Below are positions 42,185 to 51,320 of a stretch of 64,000 nt of DNA, one piece after another. The notes under the pieces are model-generated. The model was not told the origin of the DNA and searched no databases. It worked only from the letters and a program-made list of their open reading frames with translations. The stretch lies in assembly GCA_959019945.1 (NCBI GenBank), contig CAUEQD010000004.1, forward strand, positions 1 through 64,000, written 5' to 3'. The first letter of the stretch is position 1. Every line of letters begins with the position of its first letter. The DNA comes from an uncultured Collinsella sp. (GTDB lineage Bacteria > Actinomycetota > Coriobacteriia > Coriobacteriales > Coriobacteriaceae). A program made the position numbers and the translations under genes.

Positions 42185-44170
42185 ATGAAGCTCGCACTTG
42201 CACAGATCGATATGCGCCTGGGTGATATTGAGGGTATCTGCGGTCGCATCGAGGACCAGGCGCGCCTGGCCCACGAGCGCGGTGCGCGCGTCCTGTGCGT
42301 GCCGGCTCCGCTCTTTATGGGAGCCCTGCCCGGCGGCCTGGTGGGCACTGCCGACTTTGAGCACGACATGCTTGCCGGCTTGACCGGCGTCGCCGAGCGT
42401 ATCCAAGAGCTCGATATGATCTGCATCGTGCCCGCGGCGGTTTCGTTTGAGGGCCAGCCCCTGCTCGACTACATGATGCTCAAGGACGGCCATGTGGTGC
42501 CGGCCCGTTCGAGCATTGCCCTGCAGCGTGGCGAGAACAACGACGCGCGCTGGGCGCCGCCGGTGTTTGACGTGGACGGTGTGCGCATCGCCGTGATTTT
42601 CGATCTGGACCGCGAGCTCGGCATGCTTCCGACCGGCGTCGACCTCATCGCCTATTTTCAGTTCAACGCGTTTGATATGTCCGACCGCGAGACGGCCGCC
42701 ATTGCCGCCGTTCGCAGCGGTGCCTACCGCAAGATCGCCTCCAAGCGCAGCGTGTGGTTTGCCTGCGTGGCGCCGGTCGGTGCGTACGACGAATCGGTGT
42801 ATACCGGCGGCTCGTTTGTGCTCGACGACTGCGGCCGCGTGGTGGCCCAAGCGCCGTGTTTTGAGGAGAGCCTACTGGTTCAGGAGATCCAGCGCGGCGT
42901 GATGCTCGATGCCTTGGAGGACCACGAGCTGCCCGAGTTTCGCTCTGAGGAGTGGCTGTGGCAGGCGCTGGTGCTCGCCGTTCGCGATAACGCCCGCGCC
43001 CACGGCACGTCGCGCGCCGTGGTGGCGCTCGAGGGCGACTTGCCGTCGTCCCTGCTGGCGGCGCTTGCCGTCGACGCCCTGGGTTCGCGCAATGTGATCG
43101 GCCTGGTGTTGGACCGCAACCGTATCTTTACGCCGGCGCAGGAAGAGGCCGAAGCCGCCCGTTGCGCCGCCGTTCGCGCGATTGCCGAGCGCCTGCATAT
43201 TCGCACGGTTGAGCGCGATGCGCCGGATGCCGCACGCGTACTCGACCGCGATGTGTCGGCGGGCGATGCCGAGCGCCTGCGCTCTCGCACGCTGGGCCTC
43301 ATGCTGGAGGATACGGCGCTCGAGCTGGGCGCGATGGTGTTGAGCCCGCTGTCCAAAACTGAGTACGCGCTGGCGGCGCCCGCACTTTGCGGTGGCTACC
43401 AGGGCGATTATGCGCCCTTTGGCGACGTGTACCTGTCGACGCTCGAGTTTGTGGCGCGCGTGCGCAACCGTACGTCTGCCGTGGTGCCGCAGGAGCTCGT
43501 GACGCTCAACGCGGTGGAGGATTGCATGGAGCGCGTGCTGGCGCAAGCGCTCTCGACGCTTGACGGTCCGGTTGACATGCTCGACCGCGCGGCGCAGCTG
43601 CTCGGCGGGCTTGAGCCGGGCGAGGTCGATGGCACGCTCGAGTCACACGTCGACCGCAACCGTCCCTTCGACGACATTCCGATGGCCACCGGCAAGCCCG
43701 AGGCATGTTCGTTGCTGCTGATGCTCGTGCGCCAGGGAGAGGCGGCTCGCCGCCAGCTGCCGACAGCGCCGATCGTCTCGGCCCGTTCGTTTGTCGAGCG
43801 TGCCTGGCCGTATATGCTCGCATGGTCCGACCTGGGGCTGAGCGGCAAGGAACGCATGACGGTCGATGCGCTGGCGCGCGCCGAGGTGAACCGCTTTGCC
43901 GACGAGGATACAAGCGAGCGCATGCGTGGCGAGATGATGGGCATACTGGGTGACCTGTTGGGTATTTCGCCCGAGCAGATGGAGGAGTTGCGCTCCGAGG
44001 ATGGCCAGCGTCGTCTGCACGAGGGCATGAAGAAGTTTGAGGGCGAGGTCCAGGACGCCATCGATAAGATGATGGGCGGCCAGGGTGGCCCGCAGGGCGG
44101 GCCCCAGGGCGGACCGATGCCGCACCCGCCGGTTGATCCGAGGCAGTTCCCGTTCTTCTCTCAAAACTAG
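42185..44170 (+). CDS. Degenerate glutamine-dependent NAD synthetase homologue
   Basis: A 661-residue protein laid out like glutamine-dependent NadE: a nitrilase-like N-terminal domain (about 1-260) and a synthetase domain (about 270-540). The key residues are gone. The glutaminase Glu position reads VPAPLFMGALPG, the Lys region PARSSIALQRG, and the Cys position VIFDLDREL where VLICEDLW-type is expected. The PP-loop SGGIDSS is replaced by LEGDLPSS, although LLAALAVDALG and the later SKTEYALA and FGDVYLSTLEFVARVRN still follow the family. A C-terminal extension of about 120 residues ends in a Gly/Gln/Pro-rich repeat. This is probably a pseudoenzyme with an unknown binding or regulatory role. 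The start at 42185 is supported by GAAAGGG. Confidence 0.7.
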   Translation: MKLALAQIDMRLGDIEGICGRIEDQARLAHERGARVLCVPAPLFMGALPGGLVGTADFEHDMLAGLTGVAERIQELDMICIVPAAVSFEGQPLLDYMMLKDGHVVPARSSIALQRGENNDARWAPPVFDVDGVRIAVIFDLDRELGMLPTGVDLIAYFQFNAFDMSDRETAAIAAVRSGAYRKIASKRSVWFACVAPVGAYDESVYTGGSFVLDDCGRVVAQAPCFEESLLVQEIQRGVMLDALEDHELPEFRSEEWLWQALVLAVRDNARAHGTSRAVVALEGDLPSSLLAALAVDALGSRNVIGLVLDRNRIFTPAQEEAEAARCAAVRAIAERLHIRTVERDAPDAARVLDRDVSAGDAERLRSRTLGLMLEDTALELGAMVLSPLSKTEYALAAPALCGGYQGDYAPFGDVYLSTLEFVARVRNRTSAVVPQELVTLNAVEDCMERVLAQALSTLDGPVDMLDRAAQLLGGLEPGEVDGTLESHVDRNRPFDDIPMATGKPEACSLLLMLVRQGEAARRQLPTAPIVSARSFVERAWPYMLAWSDLGLSGKERMTVDALARAEVNRFADEDTSERMRGEMMGILGDLLGISPEQMEELRSEDGQRRLHEGMKKFEGEVQDAIDKMMGGQGGPQGGPQGGPMPHPPVDPRQFPFFSQN

Positions 44171-44178
44171 GTCGCTGC

Positions 44179-44276
44179 GCGCCCGCCAGAGCGGCAATCT
44201 GCCTTTCAATCGTCGGGCATGACCGCCAGGTCAATGCCCTCTTCTTTCAAGGCACCTTGCTCGCTCTGGCGGGCGC
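44179..44276. ncRNA. Candidate structured element between the NadE-like gene and ruvC
   Basis: A perfect 15-base inverted repeat, GCGCCCGCCAGAGCG (44179-44193) and CGCTCTGGCGGGCGC (44262-44276), encloses 68 bases. Within it GGGCATGACC (44215-44224) pairs with GGTC-A-ATGCCC (44229-44239). The result is a long stem capped by a branched interior. It has no T-tract. It could be an untranslated structured RNA, an mRNA 3' end, or a repeat. The strand is not determined. Confidence 0.45.
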
Positions 44277-44412
44277 TCGCTTGCGTATGCTCAACCTACA
44301 ATTCGATCTCGGCTGACTTATAGGGCTAGCATTGTGTTATTCTAGAACAGACGTTCGTGAATGATGCGTGGGGCCTTGCCTTGCGCCGTGCTTGTGGCGA
44401 GGGGAGGTTGGC

Positions 44413-44934
44413 TTGGTTATCTTGGGTATCGACCCTGGTTTGGCCCATACGGGTTGGGGGATTATCGAGGAACGGCGCGGAGAGGTTCGCTGCCGTGCCT
44501 ACGGTTGTATTGAGACCAGTGCCGGAAGCCCGCTCGCGGTGCGCCTGTCGCATATCGCCCGCGACCTCAAGGGTGTCGTGGAGCGTTATCGACCCGATAC
44601 TGCTGCTATCGAGAGTATTTACTTTGGCGCCAACGTTCGCTCGGCCATCCCCACGGCGCATGCCCGCGGTGCTGCACTCGTGGCGCTTTCGGAATGCGCG
44701 CTCGAGATTGGCGAGTACACGCCCATGCAGATCAAGCAGGCTGTGGTGGGCACCGGTGCCGCGGACAAACGGCAGGTCGCCTACATGGTGCGTACGCTCA
44801 CGCAGCTCGATCACGACCCGCATCCCGACCATGCCGCCGATGCCCTGGCCTGCGCCATCTGCCACGTTAACCTCAGCCGCACCCGGGCGCTTACCGGCGG
44901 CGAGTTCTATCAACAGAGAGGAACCGGATACTGA
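44413..44934 (+). CDS. ruvC: Holliday junction endonuclease RuvC
   Basis: A 173-residue dimeric resolvase that nicks Holliday junctions. Catalytic acidic residues are in GIDPGLAHTGWG (Asp 7), AIESIYFG (Glu) and DHAADALACA (two Asp). I used the TTG start at 44413 because GGGGAGG ends 5 bases before it and the protein then begins at the normal position (VILGIDPG); an in-frame ATG at 44368 would add 15 unrelated residues. It overlaps ruvA by one base (TGATG). Confidence 0.95.
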   Translation: MVILGIDPGLAHTGWGIIEERRGEVRCRAYGCIETSAGSPLAVRLSHIARDLKGVVERYRPDTAAIESIYFGANVRSAIPTAHARGAALVALSECALEIGEYTPMQIKQAVVGTGAADKRQVAYMVRTLTQLDHDPHPDHAADALACAICHVNLSRTRALTGGEFYQQRGTGY

Positions 44935-45554
44935 TGATTTCCCAGCTCCATGGAACGCTCGTCGAGGCCACGATGAGCTCGGCCGTCGTCGATGTGTCGG
45001 GCGTGGGCTTTGAGCTCGGCATCTCGGGCAGCACCGCCGCTACGCTGCCTACGCCCGGCGGCGAGGTTCGCCTCTATACCCGTATGCAGGTGCGTGAGGA
45101 CGCCATGACGCTCTTTGGTTTTGCCTCCAAGGACGAGCGCACGATGTTCGATCGGCTCGTGTCCGTGTCGGGCGTTGGCCCGCGCCTGGCGCTTGCCGTG
45201 CTCTCCACCTATACCGTGGGGCAACTGTATTCCCTGGTAATGGCCGAGGACGACAAGGGTATGGCCAAGGTGCCCGGTGTGGGCAAAAAGACCGCGCAGC
45301 GCCTGATCCTGGAGCTCAAGAGCACCTTTGCCAAGGACAAGGGCTTTGTGCCGGTCGACGTGATTCCCGGCCAGGTTGCGATGCCGGTTCCCGCCGCCGC
45401 TCCTTCGGCAATCGATGACGCCCGTGCGGCGCTCCTTTCCATGGGCTTTAGCCCACAGGAGACCGATGTCGCCCTGAGCGGGTATGATGGGCAGGATATG
45501 CGTGTCGAGGATCTGCTCGGCGCGGCGCTTAAGCGACTCGGAATGGATGCGTGA
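44934..45554 (+). CDS. ruvA: Holliday junction protein RuvA
   Basis: A 206-residue tetrameric junction-binding subunit. It has an N-terminal OB-fold ([20 protein letters not shown]), two helix-hairpin-helix motifs ([14 protein letters not shown] and [17 protein letters not shown]) and a C-terminal domain III ([18 protein letters not shown]) that contacts RuvB. The ATG overlaps the ruvC stop, and the stop overlaps the ruvB start (TGATG), so the three genes are translationally coupled. Confidence 0.97.
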   Translation: MISQLHGTLVEATMSSAVVDVSGVGFELGISGSTAATLPTPGGEVRLYTRMQVREDAMTLFGFASKDERTMFDRLVSVSGVGPRLALAVLSTYTVGQLYSLVMAEDDKGMAKVPGVGKKTAQRLILELKSTFAKDKGFVPVDVIPGQVAMPVPAAAPSAIDDARAALLSMGFSPQETDVALSGYDGQDMRVEDLLGAALKRLGMDA

Positions 45555-46621
45555 TGTGGGAAGCCGATGACTCTCAGGACCTGTGGGCGACGCCCGGCAA
45601 CTCGCCGGCGGCATCCATGGCACACGGTGAGCGCATGGTGGGCTCGGAGCTGACGCCCGAGGACCTCGATGTCGACCGTACCCTGCGCCCCCAGCGCCTG
45701 GACGACTACTGCGGTCAGGAGCACATCAAACAGAGCCTGCGCGTGCTCATCGAGGCGGCGCAGAGCCGCGGCGAAACGCTCGACCACGTGATCTTCTCGG
45801 GCCCTCCGGGTCTGGGCAAGACCACGCTGGCTACGGTTATCGCCAACGAGCTGGGCGCTCAGATCAAGACGACGAGCGGTCCGGCCATCGCGCGCACCGG
45901 CGACCTGGCTGCCATTCTTACCAACCTGCAACCGGGCGACGTGCTGTTTATCGACGAGATCCACCGCCTCAACCGCTCGGTCGAGGAGGTCCTGTATCCT
46001 GCGATGGAGGACTTTGCCCTCGATATCGTGATTGGCAAAGGCCCGGCAGCACGTTCGATTCGCCTGGATATCCCTAAGTTCACGCTGGTGGCGGCAACGA
46101 CTCGCTCAGGCATGTTGACCGGCCCGCTACGCGACCGTTTTGGCATTTCGTATCGCCTGGATTACTACACCGTTGAGGAGCTCGCCCAGATTGTGACACG
46201 CTCGGCGACCATTCTGGGTGTGACGATCGACCATCCCAGCGCACTCGAGATCGGCTCGCGTTCGCGCGGTACGCCGCGTCTGGCCAACCGTCTGCTCAAG
46301 CGCGTGCGCGACTACGCGCAGGTGCGCGGCAACGGCCCCATCGAGCTCGATATCTGCCGTCAGGCGCTCGAGTTCTTCGAGATCGATGAGCTCGGCCTGG
46401 ACTGGATGGATATTCGCATCTTGGAGACGCTTGCCAAGACGTTCTCCGGCCGTGCCGTTGGCTTGACCACGCTTGCCAGTGCGGTGGGCGAGGACCCGGG
46501 TACGCTTGAGGATGTCTACGAGCCCTATCTGCTACAGTGCGGCTTGATGATTCGCACGCCCCAAGGCCGCCAGGCAACGCTTCGCGCATTCGAGCATTTG
46601 GGTATTGAACCGACCCTGTAG
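45554..46621 (+). CDS. ruvB: Holliday junction branch migration ATPase RuvB
   Basis: A 355-residue AAA+ motor of the RuvABC resolvasome. It has Walker [12 protein letters not shown] near residue 82, Walker [10 protein letters not shown], sensor 1 [10 protein letters not shown], the arginine finger region GPLRDRFGI, and a C-terminal winged helix ([15 protein letters not shown]). The ATG at 45554 overlaps the ruvA stop by one base; a GTG 3 bases earlier is possible. Confidence 0.97.
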   Translation: MWEADDSQDLWATPGNSPAASMAHGERMVGSELTPEDLDVDRTLRPQRLDDYCGQEHIKQSLRVLIEAAQSRGETLDHVIFSGPPGLGKTTLATVIANELGAQIKTTSGPAIARTGDLAAILTNLQPGDVLFIDEIHRLNRSVEEVLYPAMEDFALDIVIGKGPAARSIRLDIPKFTLVAATTRSGMLTGPLRDRFGISYRLDYYTVEELAQIVTRSATILGVTIDHPSALEIGSRSRGTPRLANRLLKRVRDYAQVRGNGPIELDICRQALEFFEIDELGLDWMDIRILETLAKTFSGRAVGLTTLASAVGEDPGTLEDVYEPYLLQCGLMIRTPQGRQATLRAFEHLGIEPTL

Positions 46622-46767
46622 GAATGGGCTTGTTTTAGCGCATCTGTAGGCTATCGCTGGGCATCGGGTAAACATATCGCCGTTCGTCGGTTACGGGCGT
46701 TTTACTGTTGCGCGCCCGTGCTATGCTGGATTGGTCTTTTTCTCATCCGGTAACGAAAGGACCGCTC

Positions 46768-48435
46768 ATGCCTACTGACATCGAAATCGCACGTTCTGTT
46801 ACGCCGCTGCCTATTACCGAGGTGGCCAAGAACGCCGGCGTCGACGTTAAGCATCTGATTCCGTACGGCTTTGACAAGGCAAAGGTCGACTATTCCCTGC
46901 TCAACGAGCCAACTGATCACCAGGCCAAGCTTGTCCTCGTGACCGCTATCAATCCCACGCCCGCGGGCGAGGGCAAGACCACCACGACCATCGGCCTGGC
47001 CGACGGCCTGCGTCGTCGCGGCGTCAAGAGCGCCGTGGCCCTGCGCGAGCCTTCGCTCGGCCCCGTGTTTGGCGTGAAGGGTGGTGCCGCCGGCGGCGGT
47101 TGGGCGCAGGTTGTCCCCATGGAGGACATCAACCTGCACTTTACCGGCGACTTCCATGCCATCGGTGCCGCCAACAACCTGCTGGCAGCCATGCTCGACA
47201 ACCATATTCAGCAGGGCAACCAGCTCGGCATCGACGTTAAGCGCATCACCTGGAAGCGCGTTGTCGACATGAACGATCGTCAGCTGCGCCATGTTATCGA
47301 CGGCATTGGCGGCAAGGCCCAGGGTGTGCCGCGCGAGGATGGCTTCGACATCACTGTCGCTTCCGAGGTCATGGCAATCCTGTGTCTGTCCACGAGCATC
47401 AATGACCTCAAGGAGCGCCTAGGCGAGATTGTTGTCGGCTACAGCTATGCCGGCGAACCCGTCCGCGCCCGTGACCTTAAGGCCCAGGGTGCCATGGCGG
47501 CCCTGCTCAAGGACGCGCTCAAACCCAACCTGGTTCAGACACTCGAGGGCACGCCTGCGTTTGTCCACGGCGGTCCCTTCGCCAATATCGCCCACGGCTG
47601 CAATTCCATCATGGCCACCCGCATGGCCATGCGCTTTGGCGACGTCGCGATTACCGAGGCCGGTTTCGGCGCCGACCTGGGTGCCGAGAAGTTCCTCGAC
47701 ATCAAGTGCCGCATGACGGGCGTTCGCCCCAGCGCTGTCGTGGTCGTCGCCACCGCCCGCGCGCTTAAGTACAACGGCGGTGTCGCCAAGGCCGACCTCA
47801 ACGAGGAAAACCTCGAGGCCCTTAAGGCCGGCATGCCCAACCTGCTGCGCCACGTCGACAACATTCAGAATGTCTACGGTCTGCCCTGCGTGGTCGCCAT
47901 CAACCGCTTCCCGACGGACACCGAGGCCGAGCTCGAGCTCATCGAGTCCGAGTGCCAGAAGCTCGGTGTCAACGTTAAGCTGTCCGAGGTTTGGGCTAAG
48001 GGTGGCGAGGGCGCGCTCGACCTGGCCGATGAGGTCATGCGCCTGATCGAGCAGCCGAGCGAGCTCAAGTTTGCCTACGAGGACGGTGCCGATGTGGCCG
48101 ACGCCCTTGAGGCCGTTGCCACCAAGGTTTACCGTGCCGATGGCGTTGACTTTACGCCGGCTGCCAAGCGTCAGCTCGCCGAGCTGCGTGAGAACGGCTT
48201 TGGCAACCTGCCGGTATGCGTGGCCAAGACCCAGTACAGCTTTAGCGACAACGCCAAGGCCCTCGGTGCTCCCGAGAACTTCCGCATCACGGTACGTGAG
48301 CTCAAGGTTTCTGCCGGCGCCCACTTTGTGGTCGCGCTGACCGGCAGCGTTCTGACCATGCCGGGCCTGCCCAAGGTTCCCGCGGCCGAGAATATCGACG
48401 TCGACAACGACGGCAACATCACCGGCCTGTTCTAG
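46768..48435 (+). CDS. fhs: Formate-tetrahydrofolate ligase
   Basis: A 555-residue enzyme that makes 10-formyl-THF from formate, ATP and THF. It has a P-loop-like [20 protein letters not shown] near residue 60, [19 protein letters not shown] and [17 protein letters not shown]. Length is typical of the bacterial homotetramer. ATG 46768 follows GAAAGGA; an upstream ATG at 46708 is in the promoter region. Together with the cyclodeaminase-family and folD genes 11 kb away, it gives steps of formate assimilation into one-carbon folates. Codon bias suggests high expression. Confidence 0.97.
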   Translation: MPTDIEIARSVTPLPITEVAKNAGVDVKHLIPYGFDKAKVDYSLLNEPTDHQAKLVLVTAINPTPAGEGKTTTTIGLADGLRRRGVKSAVALREPSLGPVFGVKGGAAGGGWAQVVPMEDINLHFTGDFHAIGAANNLLAAMLDNHIQQGNQLGIDVKRITWKRVVDMNDRQLRHVIDGIGGKAQGVPREDGFDITVASEVMAILCLSTSINDLKERLGEIVVGYSYAGEPVRARDLKAQGAMAALLKDALKPNLVQTLEGTPAFVHGGPFANIAHGCNSIMATRMAMRFGDVAITEAGFGADLGAEKFLDIKCRMTGVRPSAVVVVATARALKYNGGVAKADLNEENLEALKAGMPNLLRHVDNIQNVYGLPCVVAINRFPTDTEAELELIESECQKLGVNVKLSEVWAKGGEGALDLADEVMRLIEQPSELKFAYEDGADVADALEAVATKVYRADGVDFTPAAKRQLAELRENGFGNLPVCVAKTQYSFSDNAKALGAPENFRITVRELKVSAGAHFVVALTGSVLTMPGLPKVPAAENIDVDNDGNITGLF

Positions 48436-48460
48436 GCCTGTTGCCCCTAGCTGCCTGCCC

Positions 48461-48500
48461 GCCCCGCCGTGCCCCCAAGGCCCGGCGGGGCTTTTGTTTT
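48461..48500 (+). terminator. Terminator of fhs
   Basis: GCCCCGCCG (48461-48469) pairs with CGGCGGGGC (48483-48491), followed by TTTTGTTTT. The T-tract ends exactly where the convergent small Cys-rich gene stops. Confidence 0.88.
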
Positions 48501-48737
48501 CTAACCGCGTTGAAGGCCGAAGAGCTTGGCGTTGCGCTCGGCGACCATCATGTTGATATCGGCGATTTCCATCTCGCCGTCAATGTGGGGCTGGTAGGTA
48601 CCGTAGGGGTCGCCAGCCCCCAAGCTGCAGCTTCCGCAGTTATCGCAGCTGTCGTTGCCGCAGCCCGCGAGTGCCAGCTTGATGATTTCCTCGCGTTCGG
48701 CGCGCGTTGTATCTTTGATGAGCTTGCTTTTTGCCAT
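48501..48737 (-). CDS. Small cysteine-rich protein of unknown function
   Basis: A 78-residue protein I do not recognise by name. Residues about 27-41 contain GCGNDSCDNCGSCSLG (Cx4Cx2Cx2C), a likely metal or cluster site or a cross-linking segment. The rest is a charged helix at the start (TTRAEREEIIKLALAG) and an acidic C-terminal part (MEIADINMMVAERNAKLFG). The start ATG at 48737 follows GAGGAA on the minus strand; the frame continues upstream with no added support. A ribosomally made modified peptide was considered, but no radical SAM partner is adjacent. Confidence 0.65.
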   Translation of the reverse strand: MAKSKLIKDTTRAEREEIIKLALAGCGNDSCDNCGSCSLGAGDPYGTYQPHIDGEMEIADINMMVAERNAKLFGLQRG

Positions 48738-48874
48738 GACGTTCCTCGATTCGCCTGTTGCCACCTGTCGCGCATGTCTTGTAGATACCGACGGGCTCTG
48801 CCCATCATAGGCTTTTGCGCGGGTAGAATGCATGAATAACTTGATGCTTAAGGGCGACGGAAAGGAATCGTTGC

Positions 48875-49864
48875 ATGGACCAGGATAAGACGACCGTGAT
48901 GGGCGGCTACGGTTCCGCGCAGGCTGGCGATAGCGCCGATGCGACCCGCGTTGTTCCCAACCCCGGTTATACCGACCCCGCCGCGACGCAGCCTTCTGCC
49001 GAGCCCACCCGGGTTATGGGCTATGGCGACACGGCGCAGGATTCTTACGCTGCATCTTCGCAAGGCCCCTATGGCAACGCAGCTCCGGACCCGTTTGATT
49101 ACGCGCCGCAGGATTCTTATGCCGCCTCGACGCCGAATCCCTATGATGACCTGCCACAGAATCCCATTCCGCAGCCTCAGCAGACGACGTATATGCCTCG
49201 CACGGCGCAGCCTCGCTACGAGTCGCGCGAGCCGTATCGCGAGTACCCCAAGTCGATTCCGCAATATGGCGAGGACGAGGAGAAGAAGCCGTCGCGTTCG
49301 TCGAGCGTGATCAAGAAGATCCTCATCGTGCTGGCGATCTTCTTTGCGCTGTCGGTTGTGTTTGCCATCGTGTCGGGCATGCTCAACAAACGAGGGAGTT
49401 CAACGGCCGATACCGCTGCCGAGCAAACCGAGTCCGCCTCGTCTAGCACCGTCGATCTGAGCGATATCCCGGGGCAGTACTGGTCCAACGCCAAGAAGCT
49501 CCTCAAGTCGCGCGGCGCCGATCTTTCGAATGCCGTGGTCCTGACTGATGATGGCTCAACGCCCGTCGTCGATGCCAACTGGGTCGTTACTTCTGTTTAC
49601 TATAACGACAGCGGCAACCTCGAAATTCAACTCACGCACAAGAATAGCTCGGGCAACTCGCCCGACGGCCAAAGCGGTACCGACAGCTCGAGCTCCAATA
49701 CGCTGGAGGACCTGGGCAACAAGGCTCAGGAGCTGGGGGATAAGGCCCAGCAACTGGGCGATACGGCTCAGAATCTCGGCGACACCGCGCAGAACCTGGG
49801 CGACATGGTAACGAACGCTTGGGATGCCCTGCAAAACGGCATCTCGGGCGCGCAGGGAAACTAG
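48875..49864 (+). CDS. Single-pass membrane protein with disordered N-terminus and PASTA-like outer domain
   Basis: A 329-residue protein. Residues 1-140 are low-complexity (Pro, Gln, Tyr, Ser) with three similar threonine motifs: KTTVM, ATRVV and PTRVM. In actinobacteria such TT-x-V or T-R-V sites are often phosphorylated by PknB-type kinases and read by FHA domains; that is inference here. A transmembrane helix lies at about 147-170 (IKKILIVLAIFFALSVVFAI). The outer part has a short PASTA-like fold (DIPGQYWSNAKKLLKSRGA). The C-terminus has a 7-residue repeat (LGDTAQN, four to five copies) that would form a coiled coil. Function is unknown. Confidence 0.7.
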   Translation: MDQDKTTVMGGYGSAQAGDSADATRVVPNPGYTDPAATQPSAEPTRVMGYGDTAQDSYAASSQGPYGNAAPDPFDYAPQDSYAASTPNPYDDLPQNPIPQPQQTTYMPRTAQPRYESREPYREYPKSIPQYGEDEEKKPSRSSSVIKKILIVLAIFFALSVVFAIVSGMLNKRGSSTADTAAEQTESASSSTVDLSDIPGQYWSNAKKLLKSRGADLSNAVVLTDDGSTPVVDANWVVTSVYYNDSGNLEIQLTHKNSSGNSPDGQSGTDSSSSNTLEDLGNKAQELGDKAQQLGDTAQNLGDTAQNLGDMVTNAWDALQNGISGAQGN

Positions 49865-49876
49865 CTGGTAAGTGGG

Positions 49877-51058
49877 CTACAGCTGCTCTGCTGGACGGTC
49901 GGGCGAGCTAAAGCCCGAATCAAACGTGACGACGCATGAGACGTTGGGCCGGCGCTCGTGCACGATGCGCGTGACGAGCTCCAGCAGCTCCTCGTCGGAT
50001 ATGTCAAAGCCGTCGGGGCGCACAAGGTCAAATGACACAAAGCCATCGTGTTCGTGAAGGTCGTGGATGGAAAGCGCGGGGTCGATCTGCATGATGCCGC
50101 GCTTGACCCAGCCGCGCAGGTCGTCGCCGGTGGTGGCGATGGGGTCACAGTGCAGCGTGATGCCGATGCCCATCTGGCGCTTGATGTCGTGCTCGATGGT
50201 GTCCAGGATCTCGTGGTGTTCAAACGCGTCGCCCTCGCCGGGCATCTCCACGTGGGCGCTGGCAAACTGACGACCGGGGCCGTAGTCGTGCACCATCAGG
50301 TCGTGTGTGCCCAAGACCTGCGGATAGGACATGATCTTGTCGCGGATTGCCTGGACGAGCTTGGGGTCGGGCGCTTGTCCCAGCAACGGGCTGATGGCGT
50401 CGCGCACTAGGCCCATGCCGCTGATGCAGATGAAGATGCCCACACCCAGGCCTGCCCAGCCATCGAGGTCAAAGCCGGTCGTCTGCGAAATAAGCGCCGC
50501 CACCAAGACCGAGCCCGAGGTGATGACGTCGTTTTTGGAGTCCTGCGCCGTGGCAATGAGTGTTTCGGAATCGATGCGGTTGCCCAGCGCGCGGTTGAAT
50601 GCGGCCATCCAAAACTTGACGAGCATGGATGCGATGAGCGCGGCCATGGAGACTAGTGTGTAGGCGGTGGGGGAAGGCTTGATGATCTTGGTGACCGACT
50701 CCAAGATCAGGTTGATACCGACGGCACAAACGAGGACAGCGACGAACAAGCCGGCAAGGTACTCGTAGCGGCCATGGCCATAAGGGTGGCCTTCGTCGGC
50801 TGGGCGACTGGCAAGGCGGAATCCGAGTAGGCTCACGATGTTGCTCGAGGCATCGGAGAGGTTGTTGAAGGCGTCGGCGATAAGCGAGACGGAGCCCGCG
50901 AGCAGGCCCGCGATGCCCTTAGCGAGGCACAGGGCGATGTTGAGCCCGATGCAGATAAGGCTCGCGGCAAAGCCGGCACGGGTGCGGCAAGAGGTATCGA
51001 CCGGCTCGCTTTCGCTGCCGGGAACAAGCGTATGTACCAGCCGATTTACAAATAGCAT
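49877..51058 (-). CDS. Cation diffusion facilitator (CDF) transporter
   Basis: A 393-residue membrane protein with six transmembrane segments in the first 220 residues. Metal-site motifs are LIADAFNNLSDASSN (Asp in helix 2) and TAQDSKNDVITSG (Asp in helix 5), plus the His/Asp-rich loop HPYGHGRYEYLAG. The C-terminal cytosolic part (about 220-393) is longer than usual, holding a ferredoxin-like CDF domain and an extra segment rich in His and Asp (HDLHEHDGF). The substrate, such as Zn, Mn or Fe, is unknown. I chose ATG 51058 because GAGGA sits at good distance; ATG 51079 is possible. It converges with the membrane protein gene 12 bases away. Confidence 0.9.
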   Translation of the reverse strand: MLFVNRLVHTLVPGSESEPVDTSCRTRAGFAASLICIGLNIALCLAKGIAGLLAGSVSLIADAFNNLSDASSNIVSLLGFRLASRPADEGHPYGHGRYEYLAGLFVAVLVCAVGINLILESVTKIIKPSPTAYTLVSMAALIASMLVKFWMAAFNRALGNRIDSETLIATAQDSKNDVITSGSVLVAALISQTTGFDLDGWAGLGVGIFICISGMGLVRDAISPLLGQAPDPKLVQAIRDKIMSYPQVLGTHDLMVHDYGPGRQFASAHVEMPGEGDAFEHHEILDTIEHDIKRQMGIGITLHCDPIATTGDDLRGWVKRGIMQIDPALSIHDLHEHDGFVSFDLVRPDGFDISDEELLELVTRIVHERRPNVSCVVTFDSGFSSPDRPAEQL

Positions 51059-51320
51059 AACGGTCGTCCTCACAATCATGTTTAAGGGGATAGTGTAGCT
51101 CGCACGGACGCGTCGTGCGACGATGCTCAGAAAATGCAGCAATGGTCTGCCGATGCTAACGGGCACGGGGCGGAGGGGGGCGGTTGCCCGCATGGCTTTG
51201 AGCCCGCTGCGCCTTCTCGTCCGTGCGAGTGCTCCATTTTGGGCCACATGGGTATGGGCACGCGCCGATTTGCTCGACATACTTAATGTCGACAGTCCCT
51301 GTGCAAAGGAGGACGTTTCC

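Noticed and set aside
46622..46767. A possible THF riboswitch before fhs
   Set aside because: I looked for the paired conserved cores of known THF aptamers in the 146 bases before the gene and did not find them.
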